NCBI GenBank assembly: GCA_019747875.1
Contig: JAIEQI010000172.1
Coordinates: forward strand, 1 to 36,957
Source of the DNA: Candidatus Obscuribacterales bacterium
GTDB taxonomy: Bacteria > Cyanobacteriota > Vampirovibrionia > Obscuribacterales > Obscuribacteraceae
Reading direction: 5' to 3'
DNA length: 36,957 nucleotides
Shown in pieces: positions 1 to 9,653 of the stretch (positions within the stretch are counted from its first letter, which is position 1; each line of letters opens with the position of its first letter). The notes under the pieces were generated by a model that did no database searches, was not told the origin of the DNA, and saw only the letters and a list, made by a program, of their open reading frames with translations. A program made the position numbers and the translations under genes.

Positions 1-248
1 GTCAAGTGCTACTGCAATTGTTCTCGGTTTACAAGCGACCAGCTTTCGCTCGGCGCTTACATAGTATCTCCATGCTTAGAACAGATCCGGCCTCTTTGGA
101 AGCGGAACCTTTGACCGATCTCATTTTTGCTGAAACTAATTGGCTATTGTCGCCTTTCTTCGTTACAAATTTTGTAATTTTCAGACATCCAACTACAGCC
201 TGTGGGCGGTCTCTTTAGAACCTGTGCGTGCTTCCTAAGATCCCTCCA

Positions 249-277
249 ATGGCAGAACCTGTCTACATTTATATAAT
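249..277 (+). promoter_or_regulatory. Putative sigma70-type promoter for the lipid-synthase operon
   Basis: A perfect -10 hexamer TATAAT lies at 272-277. Exactly 17 bases upstream is ATGGCA (249-254), which matches TTGACA at 4 of 6 positions. It is the best promoter-like pair before the GTG start at 416 and implies a leader of about 130 nt. The assignment rests on the consensus match only. Confidence 0.45.
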
Positions 278-400
278 CTATTGATCTTTATCTTATGTGG
301 TCGCAATCCGCAAATGCACGATTGTAGAGCCGCTCGGAAATCCGCAATCACAATAAGTGCTCAGCACGTTCCTAAAAGCAACCGCGCCGCTCTGAATTAT

Positions 401-415
401 GGAGAAAACTGACTA
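401..415 (+). promoter_or_regulatory. Ribosome binding site deciding the GTG start of the synthase
   Basis: GGAG at 401-404 lies 11 nt before GTG at 416. An in-frame TGA at 410-412 rules out any longer start, so GTG 416 is the first possible initiator. A five-codon ATG reading (399-416) ends in a TAG that overlaps this GTG by one base; whether it is translated is unknown. Confidence 0.55.
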
Positions 416-3400
416 GTGAAAGTTCCAGAACTTGGGATTATTGCTCTACTGCCTGCGGCCTGGAGCGGCGACGAAATACAGACAGAGCTTGCGATTGCGG
501 CAAGCCGTGCCGGGGCAATTGGAGTACTCGACGTTGAGTATCTCGATGAAACAGCGTGTGCATTGAGCGCAGTCAAGACACTAGCTTCCAATGGGCGCCA
601 CGGTGTTGGTATCAGATGCGGTGTCGAACAGATTCAACACTCTGAAGCGCTGTTAGCTGAGCTATCTGCCGCTAGCGCTGAAGAGAGAGTCGTTATCCTC
701 TGTGTCAAAGATAAAGCCTACGCAAAGAAAAGTTTGAGCCAGTCGATTAGTTCGATTCAGAAACATAAGCTTGCGGTTTTCTGTGAGATCGTCACAGTCG
801 AGGAAGCCCAACTAGCTGCATCAGCAGGAGCTGACGGATTGATTGCGACCGGGCATGAATCCGGCGCCAGGGTCGGAGAGGAAACGAGTTTTGTATTGCT
901 GCAACGCTGTGTTCGCAAAGTAAAACTGCCGATTTATGTTCGTGGTGGAATCGGTCTCTATACGGCAGGCAGCGTCATCGCTGGTGGTGGCTCGGGTGTT
1001 GTCCTCGACAATCAGTTGTTGCTCATGCGCGAGTCGCCGCTCAGTGTGGAGCAGAAGGAGCGCTTGGCGAACTTCGATGGTACAGAAACCGAGCTGATTT
1101 CACATGGGCAGGAAAAATTCCGTGTCTGGTCCAAGCCAGGCAGCGAAAGTCTGAAGTCCTTGCAAGAGTGGTTGAAGAGTTCCGAGGAAAAGAAGGAAAC
1201 CGAACTGCATGAAGAGCTGCGTAGACGTGTTCGCAACGATGTGAAAGCCGCAAAGTTCGGCGGAAGCCAATTGCCTTCGTTGCTCACGGTTGGTCAAGAC
1301 ATTGCTTTTGCTGATACATTTGCTCGCCGCTTTGTCTCGGTTGCTAGCTTCATCAATGCTCTGCGTTCTTGCGCTCATGAAAATCTCGAGTTGGCAATTG
1401 CTCAAAATGCGCTGGCGGAAAATTCGCCACTGGCAGAGTCTCAATCAACACGATTTCCAATTCTCCAAGGTGCAATGACCCGGGTTTCCGACGTACCTGG
1501 TTTCGCCTTAAATGTTGCTGCAGGAGGCGGATTGCCATTCCTGGCACTGGCCCTGATGAGAAAGGAAGAATTAGAGCCGCTTCTGGAGAAAACTGCGACA
1601 CAGCTTGGCGACAAGTCGTGGGGCGTCGGCATGCTGGGATTTGTACCCAATGAGCTCAGGCAAGAACAGTTGGAGTTGGTTCTCAAAGCCAAACCACCAT
1701 TTGCACTCATTGCAGGCGGTCGTCCTGATCAAGCCAAAGAGCTGGAAGCCAACGGTACGAAGACCTATCTTCATGTTCCATCTCCTGTTTTGCTCTCATC
1801 TTTCATCGAACTTGGTGCTCGCAAGTTTATTTTCGAAGGCAAGGAATGTGGCGGGCACGTTGGACCTCGTTCCAGCATGGTTTTGTGGGAGACAATGATT
1901 GATGTTCTCCTCAATTCTATTCCACCAAAATCAAACCCCGCAGATTTCCATGTTGTATTTGCAGGCGGTATTCACGATAGCGTTTCTGCCGCTATGGTGG
2001 CAGTCATGGCTGCTCCGCTTGTGGAACGTGGTGTGCGAATTGGTGTCCTCATGGGCACCGCTTATTTGTTCACCCAGGAAGCCGTCTCCAGCGGTGCCAT
2101 TGTGCAGCGCTTTCAGGAAGAAGCGATTCGCTGCCAGGAAACTGTGCTTTTGGAAACCGGACCAGGTCACGCGATTCGTTGCATCAATTCTCCGTACAAA
2201 GAAATTTTCGACTCGACAAAGCGTAAACTGCAAGATTCAGGTTGCGGCAAAAATGAACTGCGTCAAGAACTCGAGATGATGAATCTGGGGCGCTTGCGTA
2301 TTGCCAGTAAGGGGCTAGGTCGTGGAGAGTCGGCTTCTCAATCCGGCAGCAAGCTTGTGAAAGTTTCTTCTGATAAGCAGTGGAACGATGGCATGTACAT
2401 GATCGGCCAGGTCGCCGCCATGCACGAGAAGACGACCACCATTGCCGAGCTGCACGCGGCTGTTAGCACTGATGCTTGCAAGTATCTTGAGTCGCTTGAT
2501 CAATCACCTAAAGATAAGACTGCGCATAAACACAAGGGCGCGAATAAGCACAAAAAGGCCCAAGAGCCGATTGCAATTATCGGTATGTCGTGCCTCTTCC
2601 CGAAGGCGAATGACCTTGATTCGTACTGGGAAAACATTCTGAACAAGGTCAACGCCATCGAAGAGATTCCGAAGGAGCAATTCGATTGGTCCAAGTACTA
2701 CAGTGCGGATCCTCTTGAACGCGACAAGATCAGTTCGCGTTGGGGTGGCTTCCTGCGCGATATTCCGTTCGATCCTTCCATTTACGGTATTCCGCCAAGC
2801 AGCCTGTCGTCGGTTGATCCGATGCAATTGATCATTTTGGAAGTGACCCGCGCGGCCCTTGCGGATGCAGGTTACCAAACCAGGCAGTTCAACAAAGAAA
2901 GAACTTCGATTGTGTTGGCTAATGCCGGTCATGGTCCAATTACTTCTTTTTACTCACTGCGTTCAATGCTTGACTGGACGCTGGCAGACATGCAACCTGA
3001 GTACAGGAAAGAAATTGAGAAGCGCTTGCCGGAATGGACCGAGGATTCCTTCCCCGGCTATCTAGGCAACGTTGTTGCCGGACGCGTAGCTAATCGCTTC
3101 GACCTCGGTGGTATCAACTTTTGTGTGGATGCGGCATGCGCCTCATCGCTTGCGGCACTCTATATCGGAATTAGAGAATTGCGTGCTGGTTCCAGTGACG
3201 TTGTTCTCCTTGCTGCAACTGATACGCATAATCAACCGGGCGACTATCTCAGTTTCAGCAAAACACATGCGTTGTCTCCGCGCGGACGCTGCCGCACGTT
3301 CGACGCCACTGCCGATGGCATAGTGATCAGCGAAGGCATGGCTGTTCTGGTTTTGAAGCGTCTATCTGACGCCGAACGCGATGGCGATCGGATTTATGCG

Positions 3401-6400
3401 CTCATTAAAGGTATTGGCGGGTCTAGCGATGGTCGCGATCTGAGCTTGACCGCACCGCGCCCAGCCGGTCAGATGTTGGCTTTGCGTAGAGCATATGAAG
3501 ACGCGGACCTTTCGCCGTCGAGCGTTGAACTTGTCGAAGCTCACGGTACTGGCACCGTGGCTGGTGATAAAGCGGAAGTTGAAGCCTTGCGCCGAATATT
3601 TGAAGCTTCCGGCGCTGACAAGCGCGTGTGCGCTGTTGGATCGGTCAAAACAATGATTGGCCACACGAAGTGCGCCGCGGGACTGGCGTCTGTGATCAAG
3701 GTAGCAAAGTCGCTCTACCACCGCGTTCTTCCGCCAACTATCGGCGTTGAAACCCCAAGCCCGGCCTGCAATTTTGAGAATTCGCCATTCTATATCAGTT
3801 CCGAATCACGTCCATGGATTCATGACCAGAGTCTGGACTATCCGAGACGAGCTGGCGTCAGCGCATTCGGATTTGGTGGCACCAACTTCCACACGGTGCT
3901 GGAGGAATACAGTCCACAACACAGTAACAGGCAAGATAGTGCGTACACGCATTTCCCGACTGAGCTCTTCACTTTCCGCGCAGGAACGAGACAACAGCTT
4001 GAGCGAACTCTCGATGCCTTAAAAGTGGCCGCCGAGAAAGTTAAGACAGTAGAGAGTGAAGCAAGCAGTCCCGTTCCATCTTCTGAGCCGCGCAGTTTGT
4101 TTGATCTTGCCTACCGGCATCATCTGACGCAAAGCGCCATGCCACCATTGGCGCATTCAGAGCTCATAAACTTGGCTCTCATCGCATCGTCCGTGGACGA
4201 TCTGTTGAAGAAAATCGAGCAAGTAAAAATTGTTCTGAAGGACAGCGAGAAGAAGTCGCTGCGAGATCCCCGTGGTGTCATATTCCATGAAGGACCGAAA
4301 ACCCAAGCTCCGAAAGTCGCTTTCCTCTTCCCTGGGCAAGGATCGCAGCATCCCGAAATGTTGCGCGATCTATCTTTGTTATTTGGAGAATTCAGATCCA
4401 CGTTTGAAAAAGCAGACAACGTTCTTGGCGGATGCTTCGAGAAGTCTCTGAGCAAGTTCGTCTACCCTGAGCCTGCATTCTCCGATGAGGAGCGTAAAGA
4501 ACAGGCGCGCCAGCTGACTAATACTCACGTTGCTCAGCCCGCCGTTGCAACGGTAGACATTGCGGCATTCCATTTATTGAAGAGCTTTGGACTGCATGCA
4601 GACATGTATGCTGGACACAGTTTTGGAGAGTATGTTGCGCTTGCTGCAGCTGGTGTGTTCAGCGAGAGCGATCTCTTCCGCTTGTCCGAGCGCCGAGGAG
4701 CGATTTTACAAGAGGCCAATAACAGCCGTTCTGGTAGCATGACTGCTGTCAGCACCAGCGGTGATCATGTCCGCCGTCTGATTTCGCACGTGAAGAATGT
4801 TAGCTTGGCGAACATTAATTCGCCCAAGCAAGTGATCATTTCTGGTGAGATCGATGCGTTGGATGAAGCCACTACCATCTTCAATGAGAACAAGGTTAAG
4901 TCCAAGCCCATCGCGGTTTCTGCCGCATTCCATTCGCCTCTCATGCAGCCGGCGCTTCGTGAGTTGTCGCAGGCTCTCTTGCAGCTCACTCTGAAAAAAC
5001 CGCTCAAAACGGTCTATTCCAATACCTTGGCCAAGCCATATCCTACTGAAGCAGGGCAGATTGCCTCGCTACTTTGTGAACACCTTGTGAAACCAGTTGA
5101 GTTTCAATCCGAAATCGAGAACATGTACGAGGCTGGTGCACGCATCTTTATAGAATGCGGACCTGGCGCTGTCTTGAGCGGGTTAGTCGATGATATCTTG
5201 GAAGGCAAGGAGCACTTGACCTTATCTATTGATCGAAACGGAAAGCATGGCGTGACACAGCTGCAGAATTTGCTGGCAAATGCCTTTGTATCCGGCCTGG
5301 AGGTCGACTTCGGTCGATTGTATAAACATCGCGTGGAAGGACTACTTTCGAAGGTCGAAACAGGCACTTCTCCGAATAAGCCGAAACTGCTTTACCTGGT
5401 TAACGGTGGGCATGTCAAACGCTTTGATGGAAAGAATATTATCGCTGCAAACCGTCCGACGGAATATGCCATCAAGGTGCTTAACGAAAAAGCGGGCACC
5501 ATTGGTGGTGGAGAGGTTACTGCTTCTGGATTAGGATCCACTGGTTCTAAGGTGTCAGAAGCCGGCAAGATGCCGGCGCTCCCGGGATCGGGCAATTCCA
5601 TGCTCCAGGGACCTGGTTACACGCGCTCGGCTGATGACGCTGCGGGATCGGGCAATTCCATGCTCCAGGGACCTGGTTACACGTGCTCGGCTGATGACGC
5701 TGCGGGATCGGGCAATTTCATGCTCCAGGGACCTGGTTACACGTGCTCGGCTGATGAGGCTGCGGGATCGGGCAATTCCATGCTCCAGGGACCTGGTAAC
5801 ACGCGCTCGGCTGGTGAGGCTGCGGGATCGGGCAATTCCATGCTCCAGGGACCTGGTTACACGCGCTCGGCTGGTGAGGCTGCGGGGTCGGGTAATCCGA
5901 TGATCCAGGGACCTGGAAATACCGTTGCAGCTGGCAATCCATTATCTTCTGGCAATCCCCTGTTAGCTGCTAACCCGCTAGCAGGAGGGACTGCTCCCGC
6001 AGCCGTAAGACCTGGTAATTCTTCTCTTTCTGGTCCTGTGAATCCCGGAGTTCCTGGTCTGAACAGTCCTGCATTTCCGTCCTTGAACACTACCATACTT
6101 CCAGCGACGGCAAATCCTTCGATGGCGGGAACTGCACGTGAGCAGGTTATGCTTGAGTTTCAACGCACTATGTTCGAGATGACTAACAGCTTCTTGAAGG
6201 CTCAAGAGCAAGTAATGATGGCTTATCTGCATGGCGCCCGAACAGGAAATGCCACGCAAAATTCGGCAAACCCAAATCCATTCCTTGATCCGAAATTCGC
6301 GAATCCGATGCAAATTCCGACACCGACTTATCTGGGAGGCTTTGCTAGTGATTTGAGTCCGAATGATTCAGTCGTTTCAAGTCCGGCTCCGTATGCTCCG

Positions 6401-9400
6401 GCACCGCAAGTGGTGCAACCGGTTCTTCCTGATCTGGACGCGGTGGCATCAGCATCCGCTTCAGCCCTGCTCAACAGTATGCAGGACACGGTTTCATCAG
6501 TAGGTGAAGCTCGGGGTGCCGTTCAGTCTGACAAACAGCTTGCTGAACATATTCAGCCATTCACACTCAAGACCGATTCCAATTCCAACAATGGCAACGG
6601 GAATGGAGATGGACACCATCCGGGCAATGGAAAGAACGGTTCTGCCTCCAAGCTCGATCCTGAATTCCTAACTAAGCGTTTGATCGAGATTGTTTCGGAG
6701 CGTACAGGTTATCCTGCCGACATGCTCGACCCTACATTGGATCTGGAAGCTGACCTTGGTATTGATTCAATAAAACGTGTCGAGATTCTCAATAGCTTCC
6801 GCAAGTTACTTCCGGACGATGTTCAGTCTCAACTGGAAAGTGGTATCGAAAAGCTTGCCGGAACCAAAACTCTAGAGGGGATTATTTCCTGGATAAACAA
6901 TGATCTCGTAAGCAGTTCTCCGGCTCCGCTTGCAGACAAGGAAGAGATTATCGTAAATGCGATCCAATCTTCCTCGCCGGGGAGCAGAGAGCAAGAACTG
7001 GGTGACAATGGAAGGGGCGCCCATGAGCTGCATTCATCCAGGGAAATGGAAGCTGCCGCAAGTCATGTCAGCAACGCTTATATTGAACGTGCCCTCGTTG
7101 TACTGAAAGACCTTCCTGAGTTAAAGCAGAAGCTGACGAAGCTGCAAGGCACATTCGTTATCAGCGATTGCGGCACGGAGCTCACCCACAACCTTCAAGT
7201 AGATCTTGTAAAACTCGGAGCCAAGGTTATGGTTCTGAAGCACAAGGCTGGCGCTGTAACACCACCGCCGTTCGACATCAGCGAGAGCCAGAAATTCGAA
7301 CTGGATCTGACCGACGAATCCATAATTCAATCTTTTGCCGCACGCTTTGTAGAAAAGACAGGGCGAATAGCTGGGCTGATTCACTTGCTGCCGCTTGGTG
7401 ATTGCGAAGAGCATCGTAACGGTCATCATGATCCGCTTACGGAATATCTGGCGATAAGATCACTCTATGTCTTGAGCCGGGCTTTCCTCGCTCTTCCTGG
7501 TAGTGCTGACCAAAGCCCAGTGCTCTTCACTGCCTCTCGTTTAGGCGGTAGTTTTGGAATTGATGAACCGCAAAATATTGATCCTGTGCAAGCTGCCTTG
7601 CCTGGATTCATAAAAACCTTTGCGCGCGAGTATACCTCATCATTAGCCCGTTGCATCGACTTTGGGCCGGATCTACATCAGTCCAAGATCAAGGATTTGA
7701 TTCTGCTTGAACTGAACGATAAGAACAGAGAGCTTACGGAAGTCGCCTATAAAGGCAAATCAAGGTCCGCCGTTGATGTTCTGCGAGCGCCGCTTTCAGT
7801 TGAGCCCGGTAGAAAGCTGGAACTGAAGAAAGGATCCTTAGTTCTTGTCACTGGTGGTGCTCGTGGTATCACTGCCGATCTCTGCATGGAGCTGACACCT
7901 TACAAACCGACTTTTGTGATTGTGGGCCGAGGCAATCGTCCCCAGCAAGAAGACGCTGAGTTCCGTGGCATCGAGGGGCAGAAAGAACTAAAAGCCGCAA
8001 TCATGGAATCTCTGCGCAAGAAAGGCGAGAAGCTGAGCGTTCCTGTTATAGAGGGCATCTATCAGCGGCTGATTCGGGAAAGAGAAATTCGTCGGAATCT
8101 CGAACGGCTTGAGTCCACAGGTTCACGTGTGCACTATCATTCTCTTGATGTGCGTAATCGCGAGCAGTTCTCGGAACTGATCGATAGGCTCTATGAAAGC
8201 TTTGGAAAAATCGATGCCGTCATCCATGGTGCTGGCGTCATAGAAGATGCCTATCTGAAAGATAAGACGCTGGCGTCTTTTGACCGTGTTTTCGGCACCA
8301 AGATTGATGCAGCCTTCACTTTGGCATCAAGATTGCAGCTGGACAGCCTCAAATACCTGGTTCTCTTCTCTTCGGTCGTGGGAAGAGCCGGTAATGCAGG
8401 GCAAGCCGACTATGTCTGCGCTAACGAAGTTCTGAACAAGTTGGCTCGCAAGTTAAACACCAAGACGCAAGGGCGTGTGGTCTCACTGGCTTGGGGTCCC
8501 TGGCGCGGTGGTATGGCTCAACCGGAGTTGGAGTCACTCTTTGCTCGCTACGGTTGGTCTATGATCGAATCGATGGACGGCCGCCAATCTTTCCTGAATG
8601 AGTTGGTTTGTGCAGATAAATCTGACGCTGAGGTCTTGTTGGTTGGGCAGTTGCGCAAGCCGGAGGATGGCGATTCCGGTTCCGAGCAGCCTACAGCAGC
8701 AAAGAAGAAGTCGGCGCAACGACGAGCCACCGGCCCTGTACGTCTTCAGAACGCTGAACTCTTGAAGCAGGATCATACGCATCTGGACCTTCGCTTGCGT
8801 TTAGACCCCGAGTACGATCTCTATCTTAAGGATCATGCTTTCGATGGTGTTCCGATTCTGCCGATGGCGGTCGCTACTGAACTGCTTGCCGAAGCAGCTC
8901 AACTCAAATATCCGCAGCATCAGATAGAAGCAATCGACAAACTTCGAATTCCTGCCGGTATCATGTTTGAAAATGGTGCCAAAGATGTCTTTATCTCCAT
9001 CAAAGAGAAAGAGCACTCCGCAAACAGAGCAATTGCTGAGGTCTCAATTTCGTCTGGACCATCTGGCAGCAGAAAGAACTTTAGTGCTCATGTCGTGCTT
9101 TCTAAGTCACCCAAGGCAGAACTTCCAGAGGGCAAGCCATTCAAAAAGGATTTTGAGCAGCCTGATATTCGCGATGCGGAGCTTGCGCCGCCTACGGTCG
9201 CGCAAGTCTACAAGAATTGGTTGTTTCATGGTCCATTATTTCAGGGATTGGATAATATCGATGCGATTGGTATCAATGGCATTGCCGGACAAATTAGCAC
9301 CGTCCCTGTTTCGGACTGTTTGAAGTACGAGGGTGCTGGCACCTGGATTGTCGACCCGATCATGCTGGATAGCGCAATGCAGCTGGCAGGAATTTGGGCA

Positions 9401-9652
9401 AGACATTACATGGACATTACTGTATTGCCGATTGGTTTCGGTAAATTGAGATTCTTCAGCAGTCCGGAAGGAAAATCTTTCAAGGTATTCGTGAGCGTGC
9501 CGTCTGAATCCAAGAACGGCGAGCTTCTCTGCGACATGGCTGTCTATGACCAGAATGACAGGCTTATATTGATCATGGAAGATCTACAAGGTGCAGGCAG
9601 CAAATCACTGAATCGTCTAGGATCGCAAACTAAGGCATTAAGAGCAAAATAG
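416..9652 (+). CDS. Multidomain PUFA-synthase-like type I polyketide/lipid synthase (NPD-NPD-KS-AT-ACP-KR-DH)
   Basis: Iterative lipid synthase of 3078 aa, related to PfaA/secondary-lipid synthases. Domain order by approximate residue: NPD/enoyl-reductase-like 5-215, with R152 where the family has its GGH histidine; a second NPD domain 340-600 with GKECGGHVG (H481); ketosynthase 717-1165 with C908, H1043 and H1083; acyltransferase 1300-1600 with GHSFGE (S1402); low-complexity linker with 20-aa repeats about 1723-1823; a 32-residue helix 1909-1940; one acyl carrier protein 2080-2160 with LGIDSIK (S2118); ketoreductase half-domain plus catalytic KR with VTGGARGI near 2475 and Y2666; hotdog dehydratase 2770-3060 with HxxxGxxxxP (H2807) and D2985. 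No thioesterase is recognised. The NPD parts probably play the role of PfaD, reducing enoyl intermediates in cis. The stop is one base before the next gene, so the pair is likely cotranslated. Family identity is secure; the lipid product is unknown. Confidence 0.93.
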   Translation: MKVPELGIIALLPAAWSGDEIQTELAIAASRAGAIGVLDVEYLDETACALSAVKTLASNGRHGVGIRCGVEQIQHSEALLAELSAASAEERVVILCVKDKAYAKKSLSQSISSIQKHKLAVFCEIVTVEEAQLAASAGADGLIATGHESGARVGEETSFVLLQRCVRKVKLPIYVRGGIGLYTAGSVIAGGGSGVVLDNQLLLMRESPLSVEQKERLANFDGTETELISHGQEKFRVWSKPGSESLKSLQEWLKSSEEKKETELHEELRRRVRNDVKAAKFGGSQLPSLLTVGQDIAFADTFARRFVSVASFINALRSCAHENLELAIAQNALAENSPLAESQSTRFPILQGAMTRVSDVPGFALNVAAGGGLPFLALALMRKEELEPLLEKTATQLGDKSWGVGMLGFVPNELRQEQLELVLKAKPPFALIAGGRPDQAKELEANGTKTYLHVPSPVLLSSFIELGARKFIFEGKECGGHVGPRSSMVLWETMIDVLLNSIPPKSNPADFHVVFAGGIHDSVSAAMVAVMAAPLVERGVRIGVLMGTAYLFTQEAVSSGAIVQRFQEEAIRCQETVLLETGPGHAIRCINSPYKEIFDSTKRKLQDSGCGKNELRQELEMMNLGRLRIASKGLGRGESASQSGSKLVKVSSDKQWNDGMYMIGQVAAMHEKTTTIAELHAAVSTDACKYLESLDQSPKDKTAHKHKGANKHKKAQEPIAIIGMSCLFPKANDLDSYWENILNKVNAIEEIPKEQFDWSKYYSADPLERDKISSRWGGFLRDIPFDPSIYGIPPSSLSSVDPMQLIILEVTRAALADAGYQTRQFNKERTSIVLANAGHGPITSFYSLRSMLDWTLADMQPEYRKEIEKRLPEWTEDSFPGYLGNVVAGRVANRFDLGGINFCVDAACASSLAALYIGIRELRAGSSDVVLLAATDTHNQPGDYLSFSKTHALSPRGRCRTFDATADGIVISEGMAVLVLKRLSDAERDGDRIYALIKGIGGSSDGRDLSLTAPRPAGQMLALRRAYEDADLSPSSVELVEAHGTGTVAGDKAEVEALRRIFEASGADKRVCAVGSVKTMIGHTKCAAGLASVIKVAKSLYHRVLPPTIGVETPSPACNFENSPFYISSESRPWIHDQSLDYPRRAGVSAFGFGGTNFHTVLEEYSPQHSNRQDSAYTHFPTELFTFRAGTRQQLERTLDALKVAAEKVKTVESEASSPVPSSEPRSLFDLAYRHHLTQSAMPPLAHSELINLALIASSVDDLLKKIEQVKIVLKDSEKKSLRDPRGVIFHEGPKTQAPKVAFLFPGQGSQHPEMLRDLSLLFGEFRSTFEKADNVLGGCFEKSLSKFVYPEPAFSDEERKEQARQLTNTHVAQPAVATVDIAAFHLLKSFGLHADMYAGHSFGEYVALAAAGVFSESDLFRLSERRGAILQEANNSRSGSMTAVSTSGDHVRRLISHVKNVSLANINSPKQVIISGEIDALDEATTIFNENKVKSKPIAVSAAFHSPLMQPALRELSQALLQLTLKKPLKTVYSNTLAKPYPTEAGQIASLLCEHLVKPVEFQSEIENMYEAGARIFIECGPGAVLSGLVDDILEGKEHLTLSIDRNGKHGVTQLQNLLANAFVSGLEVDFGRLYKHRVEGLLSKVETGTSPNKPKLLYLVNGGHVKRFDGKNIIAANRPTEYAIKVLNEKAGTIGGGEVTASGLGSTGSKVSEAGKMPALPGSGNSMLQGPGYTRSADDAAGSGNSMLQGPGYTCSADDAAGSGNFMLQGPGYTCSADEAAGSGNSMLQGPGNTRSAGEAAGSGNSMLQGPGYTRSAGEAAGSGNPMIQGPGNTVAAGNPLSSGNPLLAANPLAGGTAPAAVRPGNSSLSGPVNPGVPGLNSPAFPSLNTTILPATANPSMAGTAREQVMLEFQRTMFEMTNSFLKAQEQVMMAYLHGARTGNATQNSANPNPFLDPKFANPMQIPTPTYLGGFASDLSPNDSVVSSPAPYAPAPQVVQPVLPDLDAVASASASALLNSMQDTVSSVGEARGAVQSDKQLAEHIQPFTLKTDSNSNNGNGNGDGHHPGNGKNGSASKLDPEFLTKRLIEIVSERTGYPADMLDPTLDLEADLGIDSIKRVEILNSFRKLLPDDVQSQLESGIEKLAGTKTLEGIISWINNDLVSSSPAPLADKEEIIVNAIQSSSPGSREQELGDNGRGAHELHSSREMEAAASHVSNAYIERALVVLKDLPELKQKLTKLQGTFVISDCGTELTHNLQVDLVKLGAKVMVLKHKAGAVTPPPFDISESQKFELDLTDESIIQSFAARFVEKTGRIAGLIHLLPLGDCEEHRNGHHDPLTEYLAIRSLYVLSRAFLALPGSADQSPVLFTASRLGGSFGIDEPQNIDPVQAALPGFIKTFAREYTSSLARCIDFGPDLHQSKIKDLILLELNDKNRELTEVAYKGKSRSAVDVLRAPLSVEPGRKLELKKGSLVLVTGGARGITADLCMELTPYKPTFVIVGRGNRPQQEDAEFRGIEGQKELKAAIMESLRKKGEKLSVPVIEGIYQRLIREREIRRNLERLESTGSRVHYHSLDVRNREQFSELIDRLYESFGKIDAVIHGAGVIEDAYLKDKTLASFDRVFGTKIDAAFTLASRLQLDSLKYLVLFSSVVGRAGNAGQADYVCANEVLNKLARKLNTKTQGRVVSLAWGPWRGGMAQPELESLFARYGWSMIESMDGRQSFLNELVCADKSDAEVLLVGQLRKPEDGDSGSEQPTAAKKKSAQRRATGPVRLQNAELLKQDHTHLDLRLRLDPEYDLYLKDHAFDGVPILPMAVATELLAEAAQLKYPQHQIEAIDKLRIPAGIMFENGAKDVFISIKEKEHSANRAIAEVSISSGPSGSRKNFSAHVVLSKSPKAELPEGKPFKKDFEQPDIRDAELAPPTVAQVYKNWLFHGPLFQGLDNIDAIGINGIAGQISTVPVSDCLKYEGAGTWIVDPIMLDSAMQLAGIWARHYMDITVLPIGFGKLRFFSSPEGKSFKVFVSVPSESKNGELLCDMAVYDQNDRLILIMEDLQGAGSKSLNRLGSQTKALRAK
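5558..5590 (+). repeat. REP-like hairpin element inside the synthase gene (copy 1 of family A)
   Basis: The hairpin GCCGGCAAGATGCCGGC (5561-5577) has two perfect 7-bp arms around AGA. The 33-bp block 5558-5590 recurs identically at 36814-36846 in noncoding DNA, so it is a dispersed element and not ordinary coding sequence. Here it is read in frame as EAGKMPALPGS, just before the 60-bp tandem repeats. Confidence 0.8.
5584..5925 (+). repeat. 60-bp in-frame tandem repeat (5 full copies plus a decaying partial)
   Basis: Five successive 60-bp units (5584-5883), differing at only a few positions, encode 20-residue repeats that start GSGNSMLQGPG. A sixth copy decays after about 40 bp. Because 60 is divisible by 3 the frame is kept. 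The array lies in the linker between the AT and ACP domains. Near identity implies recent expansion by slippage or unequal exchange. Confidence 0.9.
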
Positions 9653-9653
9653 C

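Larger units (their letters stand above)
1..415. other. Gene-poor leader region upstream of the lipid synthase
   Basis: I see no supportable complete gene here. One plus-strand frame is open from the left edge to a TAG at 216-218, so the tail of a gene beginning outside the window cannot be excluded, but its translation resembles no family I know. The rest is AT-leaning and holds the putative promoter at 249-277 and a leader of roughly 130 nt before the GTG start at 416. Confidence 0.5.

Noticed and set aside
3..218. Open frame at the left edge (70 aa from a GTG at 6)
   Set aside because: No ribosome site, no recognisable motif and unusual composition. It may be the tail of a gene outside the window, but I cannot support it.
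5634..5942. Repetitive alternative frames on both strands across the 60-bp repeat
   Set aside because: A tandem repeat whose unit length is a multiple of three keeps several frames open. These are shadows of the synthase gene.
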